This document shows positions 5,656 through 11,458 of a stretch of DNA of 11,458 bases, piece by piece (position 1 is the stretch's first letter; each line of letters opens with the position of its first letter). A program made the position numbers and the translations under genes. The DNA lies in contig JAOZJV010000056.1 in NCBI GenBank assembly GCA_029935695.1, positions 1 to 11,458 of the forward strand, in the 5' to 3' direction. The notes beneath the pieces were generated by a model. It saw nothing but the letters and a program-made list of their open reading frames with translations. It had not been told where the DNA came from and made no database searches. The DNA is from Candidatus Krumholzibacteriia bacterium. GTDB lineage: Bacteria > Krumholzibacteriota > Krumholzibacteriia > LZORAL124-64-63.

Positions 5656-6885
5656 TTGAAAGAAACGATTAAGAACAACAGGAAACCACTCTACCCTGCA
5701 AGCATTGCCTGGTTGGGTTTAGCTGTTCTCTACCTCGGACTTATGTCCATGGGGGCCATGTTTCATCTGGTGCCACCCATCCTTTCCAGGGTGATCGCGG
5801 ATCTGGGATTGAGCCATGTGCAGGGTGGCCTGCTGATGGCCCTGTTCGCCCTGCCCGGAATTATTCTCTCTTTGACCAGCGGATGGCTGGTGGATCGTTT
5901 TGGCGCCCGGATTGTGGGATCTCTGGGCATTCTGCTCATGGGATCGGCCACCATGGCCATGTCCCGGGGCGATGGCTATGCCATGATTCTTGTGGCTCGT
6001 CTTTTCACCGGTGTGGGTGCGGTGGTCGGTGTGGTGGCCATGCAGCGCATGGTCACGCGTTTGTTTCAGGGGCGTCCATTGGGATTGCCCACAGGGATCA
6101 GCGGCAGCGCGGTGCCGTTGGGCATCATTGTCATTTACAATGCCGCGGGCCCCTTGGCCGATGGCCTGGGGTGGCGCGCTGTGCCGTTGCGGGCAGGCCT
6201 GGTGTGTGTTGCTGTGTCGGTCGTTTTCTTTTTAGCCGGTCGGCTTCTTTTCAATCGGCCCACTGTTGACCAGGCCGCCCGGTCGGTGAAGGATGACGGC
6301 AAAAGTCCTGATGGTTTGCGGGTGATCTGGATCGCCGGTCTGATCTGGTTTTTCATCAACGGCGCCATGACTGCCTTTCTGACTTTTGCTCCCGATCATT
6401 ATCTCCAGCAGGGATTTGGTTCCCAGGAAAGAGGCCTGTTCACCAGCATTCCCATGTGGTGTTCCGCTTTTCTGGGCCCGGTCATCGGCTTTCTTGCCGA
6501 TCGCTTTGGTGGCAAGCCCGTATTCATTGCCTGCGGCATGGGTTTGCTGACCCTGAGCCTGACGTTGATGGCACTCAACGGCGCTACACCATTGGTGCTG
6601 GGTTTGGGACTGGGGGCAGCCATGGCCCTGGTGGTCACGCCGCTGCTCAGTTTGCCGGGAGAATTGCTTCCCCCTTCCCACCATGGCCGCGGATTTGGTA
6701 TACTTAGCACCTGCGCCAACACCGGCATTTTTCTGGTTCCAATTTTGGCCGGCCTGGTGCGGGACCACGTTGACGGATACTTCTGGCCTTTCGCCATGAT
6801 GGCGTCTCTCGGGTTAGCTGGGGTTCTGGTGAGCGGAGTTCTGAATCGGCAAAAAAAGATGATGGAGATATTGGAAAATCGATGA
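5656..6885 (+). CDS. MFS transporter (12 TM), first gene of a coupled operon
   Basis: A 409-aa inner-membrane major facilitator. Twelve hydrophobic helices are divided by a charged central loop (about 201-222, RPTVDQAARSVKDDGK). Motif A (GWLVDRFGAR, 76-85) follows TM2 and a second copy (GFLADRFGGK, 278-287) follows TM8; R115 in TM4 (VARLFTGVGA) fits motif B. The architecture recalls CynX/NimT-like and oxalate/formate-type uniporters or exchangers, but the substrate is not evident. The start is a TTG at 5656 with no strong Shine-Dalgarno; the next in-frame ATG (5743) would remove most of TM1, so the TTG is preferred with moderate certainty. Its stop overlaps the ATG of the following lipoprotein gene (ATGA at 6882-6885), implying translational coupling. 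Confidence 0.88.
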   Translation: MKETIKNNRKPLYPASIAWLGLAVLYLGLMSMGAMFHLVPPILSRVIADLGLSHVQGGLLMALFALPGIILSLTSGWLVDRFGARIVGSLGILLMGSATMAMSRGDGYAMILVARLFTGVGAVVGVVAMQRMVTRLFQGRPLGLPTGISGSAVPLGIIVIYNAAGPLADGLGWRAVPLRAGLVCVAVSVVFFLAGRLLFNRPTVDQAARSVKDDGKSPDGLRVIWIAGLIWFFINGAMTAFLTFAPDHYLQQGFGSQERGLFTSIPMWCSAFLGPVIGFLADRFGGKPVFIACGMGLLTLSLTLMALNGATPLVLGLGLGAAMALVVTPLLSLPGELLPPSHHGRGFGILSTCANTGIFLVPILAGLVRDHVDGYFWPFAMMASLGLAGVLVSGVLNRQKKMMEILENR

Positions 6886-8738
6886 AACCAATCCAGTGGA
6901 AATTATTCCTGATGACCGTGATGACTCTTCTGATGCTGACCGGATGCGGCAGCCAGGACCGCTATGAGGTGATGCCGCCCCACGTTAATTTCATCATCGA
7001 AGATCAAAACTGGGGCACGGCCACCGCTGTGCCTACAGTGCACAACAGTTTTAATCCATCCCCGGCCGCGGTGGTCGACGGCCGGTTTTATTTCGGGTCA
7101 AGAGGTGGCATGGTGTATGCCGTGACTCCCACCGGATACGAAACGCTTCCCCGTCCCAATAATTTGTACGTGCGGGATTTGCTGAAAGGCCCCGACGAAC
7201 TGCTGTGGATGACCGATAACAACGGGCGCATTCTCTATTACCAGGAAGGTCAATGGGAGCTGGATGTTGATCTGGATCTGGATTGGGATTCCGGCACCCG
7301 CTTGCTGCTGGATAACCAGGGCCGCCTTCTGCTCATGGGTGACCATGAAGATGATTTCCACAAAGGCAATACCCGCGGTCTGTGGCGCCGGGATGACGCT
7401 GGCCAGTGGACCAAGCAGGACATACCGGGAGATCCGGACATCATGCATGGTTGGTGTGAATACGGGCAGTCTCCTGTTTTTCTGACAAGTCACCTGGAAC
7501 TGATCACGGAAGATGGCGACCGCTGGCAGATTTCAGATCCGGTGTGGGACGATTTTGACGGAGAACAAATTAAGCTACAAATCAGCGAAGACGGCCGCAT
7601 GGTCATCCTTAATACTGAATACCGTGATTTTCTGCTCAACGAAGGCGATGGCTGGCAATTCATAGATTCCGACTACTATATGCGGCATTTGTTCTGGTTC
7701 GGCACCGAACTGTACGGCGTGGCGAAATACTCAGATGAATTGATGCACTGGGATGGCGAAGACTGGATCTCTATAAGCGAAACCATTGATTCATCAGGTT
7801 CGGGTATTGTCTGGTCTCGCCCCCATGGTTCCGAAAGAATCCTCTATTTTCACAGTGGTGGTTCCATGGTCTTTGATGGCTTGGAGCTGAGACCCAACAC
7901 CCAGCTGCTGGGCTATCCCCATGCCGTGGTCCGGTATGGCGGCATGGATCATTTGTACATGACCTATGGGGCCCACCTTGTTGGCACCGATGGTGTTTGG
8001 CAGGTGGCTGGTTGGCCAGATGGTGCCGATGATCGCAGCTCCATCGCCAAGAGAATGGTGGTCGATGACCGGGACATGCTGGTCTTTTTCCTGTCCAGCG
8101 AAATCGCTACCTGGGACGGCAATGAGTATCACCGCCTGCCGACAGACCAATCCCTTTCGCGGATTTATCTGCAGGATGACGGCAAGGTGGTTGTGCTTTC
8201 CATGGATCGGGTGGGAGTGTGGTCCCAGGGAGAGCTGCGCTGGATGGGATATCTGGAAGATTACGCTTACGATGCCATCGGCGCCAAATGGAATTCCAAT
8301 GAAAAAATCCAGGTCCTGTTTCGCGATCATCTGCGGATGGTTGAACCGGAAAGCAGCACCATCACCCTCGCTTTTCAGGGCTGGACGCCCCGAGTGAGCG
8401 CTTCGGGACCAGGATCCAGCCTGGCCTGTGCCGGCATCGAACGAATGGTGGTCATCGAAGATGGCGATGTGCTGGATCTCACTCCCAACTGGGGCTCAGT
8501 CCAGGGAGAGGAGGCCCGCATCTCCGCCATGATTGCCGATGGACTCGGCGGTTGGATTGTCTACGATTATGATCGGTCTTCCCTGCTGAGATTCGACGGC
8601 GAGAGCTGGTACGATATGGGCGTGAATTTCTGGAACACCATTTATGACGGCGGAACTCTCACCAGCAACGGCGACGGCACTTTTATTCTCCAGGATTACG
8701 GGTATGTCTTTCTGATTGAACCGGGGGCGGGAATATGA
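6882..8738 (+). CDS. Large beta-propeller-like lipoprotein A
   Basis: A 618-aa lipoprotein. The signal peptide ends in lipobox LTG|C22, with Gly at +2, so outer-membrane sorting is plausible. The mature protein is strand-rich and made of loosely repeated blades of about 40-60 residues with Trp/Gly/Asp motifs: YFGSRGGMVYAV (about 70-81), DNNGRILYYQEGQW, LWRRDDAGQW, WDGEDW (290-295), WDGNEYHRLP (411-420) and FDGESW (571-576). This resembles two-component-regulator-type, BNR or Ycf48-like propellers; blade number cannot be fixed by eye. No catalytic motif is seen. The ATG overlaps the MFS stop and the TGA overlaps the next ATG, so it is made together with the MFS transporter and lipoprotein B. 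Residues 411-460 and the last 40 align with lipoprotein B. Binding, or assistance to the transporter, is possible but unproven. Confidence 0.8.
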   Translation: MKPIQWKLFLMTVMTLLMLTGCGSQDRYEVMPPHVNFIIEDQNWGTATAVPTVHNSFNPSPAAVVDGRFYFGSRGGMVYAVTPTGYETLPRPNNLYVRDLLKGPDELLWMTDNNGRILYYQEGQWELDVDLDLDWDSGTRLLLDNQGRLLLMGDHEDDFHKGNTRGLWRRDDAGQWTKQDIPGDPDIMHGWCEYGQSPVFLTSHLELITEDGDRWQISDPVWDDFDGEQIKLQISEDGRMVILNTEYRDFLLNEGDGWQFIDSDYYMRHLFWFGTELYGVAKYSDELMHWDGEDWISISETIDSSGSGIVWSRPHGSERILYFHSGGSMVFDGLELRPNTQLLGYPHAVVRYGGMDHLYMTYGAHLVGTDGVWQVAGWPDGADDRSSIAKRMVVDDRDMLVFFLSSEIATWDGNEYHRLPTDQSLSRIYLQDDGKVVVLSMDRVGVWSQGELRWMGYLEDYAYDAIGAKWNSNEKIQVLFRDHLRMVEPESSTITLAFQGWTPRVSASGPGSSLACAGIERMVVIEDGDVLDLTPNWGSVQGEEARISAMIADGLGGWIVYDYDRSSLLRFDGESWYDMGVNFWNTIYDGGTLTSNGDGTFILQDYGYVFLIEPGAGI

Positions 8739-10552
8739 AATTAACCCTCCGGCTCTTTCTGTTCCTTGTTCTGGCCGGCCTGCTGGGTTGCAGCGAAGGG
8801 GAAGTGATCCCCCTGGTGCCCCCCGGTTTCGTTTGTGAACGGCCTCTGGATAATGGTTGGCGCAACCTGACAAATATTTGTGAATTCCGCGACCCGGCCG
8901 ACGCGGTGTGGCCCGAGGGCGAAATGCCGGTGGTCATAGGTGATGACGGTCTCATCCTCCAGTGCAGCTCTGGTGCCCAATGGTCCGTGGTGGATCTTTC
9001 CATCAGGGCCGACCTGGCAGCTTTGGCAGTCAATTCCGATGGCGATCTGATGGTGGCCGGCCAATACGGCGCCCTGGCTTTCCGAAAAAACGGGCAGTGG
9101 CAGGCAATGGAATCCCTGATTGAAACAGACTGGCGGGATGTCCGCTCCCAGGACCGCCGGATGTGGCTGGCCGGCAGCGGCGGCGCCCTTGCCTCGTGCA
9201 GGCCGGGCAACCCTTTGGAGATGGTCTCTGTTCCCGATGACGCCGATTTGTATGCTGTTTGTGCTTTCCAGGATTCGGTTTTCACCGGCGGGGACGATGG
9301 TCTGTTTCAGGTGCTGGCCAACAACCAGTGGGAAGACAATTCCTGGCCTGAACTGGGCACAAGGGATGTGCGATCCATTGTCCGCCTGGATGATGGCCGG
9401 CTGGCAGTATGGGCCGGTGGACTTTGGATTCGCGAGCTGGATGGTTGGGTTCGGCACCACCAGTACGGATATACACTCAACAGCCATCTGAAAGTGCGCG
9501 GTAGTTTTTTGTGGGTGGTGTCCGGATACCACAGCACTGTCCGTCTGGACCTCTCAACCGACCCCTGGGAGGAAGTGGATTATAATAGCCCCGGCAATAC
9601 AATCTGTTTTGCTCCCGGACCCGAAAGCAGGGTTTTGGCAGTGAGCGACGAAGGCGAGTTGATCTGGTTTGAGGGGGATGCTGATGACAGCATCATCAGG
9701 CAAATTGATCCGGCCGGATACCTGGACACGGATCATTTTTTCTCCCTGGACGACGGCATGATTGTTTTTGCAGTGGACAAAGGTCTTTTCAAAATTACCA
9801 CTGCGGGTATTGAGCAAGTCCAATCTCTCAACCCCGAAGTAGAGGCCCGTTTGTATGAATCAACATTGATTGACGGCGCATCGCTTGACGATTTTTACAC
9901 CACCTGGGACATGAACCTGCAGCACATCGTAGGTGGAGAGGTTGTCTTGGAAACGGATATTCCCGACCAATACGGCTATCCGGGCCAATTACTGGTGATT
10001 CCAGGTAATAAGCTGTGTGTGACCCTGGGAACCACGGTGCTGCTTTGGAACGGAAGCGACTGGGAAGTCTTGTCCGAGGGCAGGTACAGCCGGGTTTTTC
10101 TGACTCAGCATCAAAGCCTGGTGGTCACTCATTGGGATGATGCTATTTATTATTCCGCAGACGGTCCCGTGACCATCAATCTGAACATGCGAGCAGAGCT
10201 TGCCTGGGAAACAGAGCCTGGTGTGCTGGGGTTTATGAGTGATGATTTCGCCTACGCCCAGTGGGAGGCAGGCGCCGAAAGTGATGGACTCATCTACCTG
10301 GACCCGCTTCCCGGCTGCACCCGGGTGTATATGGAGGCCATCAACGAGACCACTCATGGTGTTCTGGTGGCCACAGGCAATCACTCGCTTGTAATAAAAT
10401 TCCCGGAAAACCCCTACCGAAACGATTGGGAACTTGTGGCCGGGCCCAGTATGCACGAGATTTCAGACTTACAGGTGTTGGAGGACGGCAGTCTGGTGGC
10501 CATCGGCGATTATGGTCATTACATCATGATTTATTCGTCCTCCCTGAATTAA
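8735..10552 (+). CDS. Large beta-propeller-like lipoprotein B
   Basis: A 605-aa lipoprotein with a short signal peptide and lipobox LLG|C19 (Ser at +2). Its first half carries regular propeller-like repeats: VVIGDDGLILQC, MVAGQYGALAF-x-KNGQW (W122), WLAGSGGALA, VFTGGDDGLFQVLANNQW (W199), WAGGLWIRELDGW (W238). The G-x-x-G-x-L...GxW pattern is like Ycf48/BNR-type blades. The second half contains WNGSDWEVLS (438-447) and a last blade ending GDYGHYIMIYSSSLN. Two early Cys (C36 and C47, in FVCERP and NICEF) could form a disulfide. It starts by ATGA overlap with lipoprotein A, with which it appears paralogous over the C-terminal half. No enzyme motif is visible. The HD-domain gene follows after 24 nt, probably in the same transcript. 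Confidence 0.8.
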   Translation: MKLTLRLFLFLVLAGLLGCSEGEVIPLVPPGFVCERPLDNGWRNLTNICEFRDPADAVWPEGEMPVVIGDDGLILQCSSGAQWSVVDLSIRADLAALAVNSDGDLMVAGQYGALAFRKNGQWQAMESLIETDWRDVRSQDRRMWLAGSGGALASCRPGNPLEMVSVPDDADLYAVCAFQDSVFTGGDDGLFQVLANNQWEDNSWPELGTRDVRSIVRLDDGRLAVWAGGLWIRELDGWVRHHQYGYTLNSHLKVRGSFLWVVSGYHSTVRLDLSTDPWEEVDYNSPGNTICFAPGPESRVLAVSDEGELIWFEGDADDSIIRQIDPAGYLDTDHFFSLDDGMIVFAVDKGLFKITTAGIEQVQSLNPEVEARLYESTLIDGASLDDFYTTWDMNLQHIVGGEVVLETDIPDQYGYPGQLLVIPGNKLCVTLGTTVLLWNGSDWEVLSEGRYSRVFLTQHQSLVVTHWDDAIYYSADGPVTINLNMRAELAWETEPGVLGFMSDDFAYAQWEAGAESDGLIYLDPLPGCTRVYMEAINETTHGVLVATGNHSLVIKFPENPYRNDWELVAGPSMHEISDLQVLEDGSLVAIGDYGHYIMIYSSSLN

Positions 10553-10576
10553 CCCTTGTCATCCCGAGGAGATGAG

Positions 10577-11116
10577 ATGAACCAGGAAGTACTGGCCCTG
10601 TGGCCCGAGCTCGAGTGGATCGAAAATGAGCAACTGCGCGAGGCAACAGCCAAGACCTGGGAGTTTGCCCTGGAGCGCAGCCCCTTGACGGTTGATGACC
10701 TCAATACCATTCCATTTACCCTGCTGGTACCAGATCTGAAGGTCAGCTTCATGGCCCACAAGCGCTGCGTGGTGCATGTGGCCCGGGACTGTGGCAACCA
10801 GATGAACAAGTTCTTCACCACCGATCTGCCCGTGGATATGGATGTCTGTATCGCCGGTGCCATCCTGGCCGATGTGGGTAAATTGCTGGAGTACGACATC
10901 GTGGACGGCAAAAGCTGCAAGAGCGAAATGGGCAAATATGTGCGCCATCCCTTCAGTGGTGTGGGTCTGGCCATGGAGGCCGGAGTGCCGGCCAGTGTGT
11001 GCCACATTATCTCCGCCCACGCGGGGGAAGGCGACATGGTCAAACGCACCACCGAAGCCTACATCGTGCACCATGCAGATTTCATGACCTTCCTGCCTTT
11101 CAAGAACAAGGCGTAA
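10577..11116 (+). CDS. HD-domain phosphohydrolase-like protein with AD in place of HD
   Basis: A 179-aa soluble protein with an HD-superfamily core. Likely metal-ligand positions: H61 (MAHKRCVVHVARD), the doublet ILADVGKLLEY at 96-106 where HD proteins have HDxGK and this has A98-D99-V-G-K, then H124 (VRHPFSGVG), H148 (ISAHAGEGD) and D168 (VHHADF). The Asp of the doublet and the other His/Asp are kept; only the doublet His is lost. Metal-dependent phosphohydrolase activity is possible, but the substrate is unknown. The ATG at 10577 has GAGGAG 5 nt upstream; a TTG start at 10556 would add seven residues with no ribosome site. It is 24 nt after lipoprotein B, so probably the end of the MFS operon; a promoter candidate for the ferredoxin gene follows. 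Confidence 0.8.
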   Translation: MNQEVLALWPELEWIENEQLREATAKTWEFALERSPLTVDDLNTIPFTLLVPDLKVSFMAHKRCVVHVARDCGNQMNKFFTTDLPVDMDVCIAGAILADVGKLLEYDIVDGKSCKSEMGKYVRHPFSGVGLAMEAGVPASVCHIISAHAGEGDMVKRTTEAYIVHHADFMTFLPFKNKA

Positions 11117-11123
11117 AAAAGGG

Positions 11124-11152
11124 TTGGCGTCAGAGGAAATCTGTTATATCTA
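11124..11152 (+). promoter_or_regulatory. Possible promoter of the ferredoxin gene
   Basis: TTGGCG (11124-11129) precedes an AT-rich TATATCTA block (11145-11152); the spacer is 15 nt to TATATC or 17 nt to TATCTA. Transcription would begin near 11158, placing the GC-rich hairpin at 11179-11195 in the leader. The match is only moderate. Confidence 0.3.
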
Positions 11153-11178
11153 ATTCGAGTGCCTTGATTAAAGAAGAA

Positions 11179-11195
11179 CCGGCCTTCGGGGCCGG
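11179..11195. repeat. GC-rich hairpin in the ferredoxin leader
   Basis: CCGGCC (11179-11184), loop TTCGG, GGCCGG (11190-11195): a perfect 6-bp stem. No T-run follows on the plus strand, so it is not a rightward terminator; on the minus strand it is followed by TTCTTCTTT and could stop antisense transcripts. It lies 17 nt before the Shine-Dalgarno GGGAGG (11213-11218), so it may affect mRNA stability or translation. Confidence 0.45.
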
Positions 11196-11225
11196 ATGAC
11201 CAGAACATCATCGGGAGGAATACCC

Positions 11226-11456
11226 ATGGCCGATGCCAGCAGCAAAGTTGATGGAAACGCCGACGGCGCTTTTTACGTGGATACCGAATGCATTGATTGC
11301 GACCTGTGCCGCCAGACCGCACCTGATAATTTCGACCGCAACGAAGATGAAGGTTACAGCTTCATCAGCAAGCAGCCGGAAAATGAAGATGAAGCGGAAG
11401 CATGCCGCGAGGCCATCGAAGAGTGCCCCGTGGATGCTATCGGTGAAGACGGTTAA
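11226..11456 (+). CDS. Single-cluster [4Fe-4S] ferredoxin
   Basis: A 76-aa, very acidic electron carrier. Cluster ligands C22, C25 and C28 (ECIDCDLC) and C67 of the terminal CPVDAI give the CxxCxxC...CP pattern of monocluster bacterial ferredoxins. With Cys at the middle position, a cubane [4Fe-4S] cluster is expected rather than [3Fe-4S]. A further C60 (ACREAIEECP) is also present in many relatives. Acidic residues (EDE, ENEDEAEA) give a low pI, as usual for ferredoxins docking to reductases or oxidoreductases. The ATG at 11226 has GGGAGG 7 nt upstream; an in-frame ATG at 11196 directly abuts the leader hairpin and lacks a ribosome site. Redox partner genes would lie beyond the window, if linked. 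It may share a transcript with the HD gene 109 nt upstream. Confidence 0.92.
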   Translation: MADASSKVDGNADGAFYVDTECIDCDLCRQTAPDNFDRNEDEGYSFISKQPENEDEAEACREAIEECPVDAIGEDG

Positions 11457-11458
11457 TC

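Noticed and set aside
7794..8330. A 178-codon minus-strand open frame inside lipoprotein A
   Set aside because: Shadow of the coding strand; no start signal, no recognisable domain.
8741..9532. A 263-codon minus-strand open frame inside lipoprotein B
   Set aside because: It mirrors a coding strand with strong lipobox and repeat evidence; the translation is His/Pro/Gly-rich low-information sequence typical of shadow frames.
11196..11225. Ferredoxin start at ATG 11196
   Set aside because: It directly abuts the leader hairpin, has no ribosome site, and the ATG at 11226 has GGGAGG at good spacing.
1..11458. Mobile element, CRISPR array, tRNA or rRNA
   Set aside because: No transposase or integrase motif, no regularly spaced repeats, and no cloverleaf or conserved rRNA stretch was seen on either strand.

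Overview
The window comes from a Gram-negative bacterium of moderate to fairly high G+C. It encodes two lipoproteins with clear lipoboxes, a signal-peptide outer-membrane-type beta-barrel, a periplasmic binding protein and a transmembrane chemoreceptor. The receptor, the single-cluster ferredoxin, the small secreted FN3 protein and the Asp-rich M14-type protein together suggest a deltaproteobacterial or FCB-type (Krumholzibacteria/Eisenbacteria-like) lineage. That placement is inference; no rRNA or marker gene is present. Eleven genes can be supported. I see no tRNA, rRNA, IS element, phage gene, CRISPR array or attachment site.

Left block (1-4078, minus strand; in transcription order from right to left): a PhnD/TtrS-type periplasmic binding protein and a methyl-accepting chemotaxis protein 13 nt apart form a two-gene chemosensory unit with no permease or ATPase beside it. 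A series of stem-loops, the last a good intrinsic terminator, follows the receptor gene. Next come an EamA/DMT 10-TM transporter, whose ATG lies only about 20 nt past that terminator, and the first 168 codons of a secreted M14 carboxypeptidase-like protein in which both zinc ligands of the usual HxxE motif are serines.

Centre (4079-5655): a divergent intergenic region holds a 6-bp inverted repeat and a good sigma-70-type promoter driving a rightward beta-barrel gene with a probable TTG start. A strong, probably bidirectional terminator lies between that gene and a convergent small secreted single-FN3 gene, which has its own TTGACA promoter and a leader of about 130 nt.

Right block (5656-11458, plus strand): an MFS transporter overlaps by 4 nt (ATGA) a 618-aa beta-propeller-like lipoprotein, which overlaps by 4 nt a second, 605-aa one. 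The lipoproteins look like an old tandem duplication. After 24 nt comes an HD-type phosphohydrolase with AD in place of HD, then, past a GC-rich hairpin, a single-cluster ferredoxin. The tight coupling of transporter and two surface or periplasmic lipoproteins is the best candidate here for an undescribed functional unit. The PBP-chemoreceptor pair and the zinc-ligand-less M14 protein are the next most interesting items. No dramatic new system, such as a defence or mobile element, is visible.
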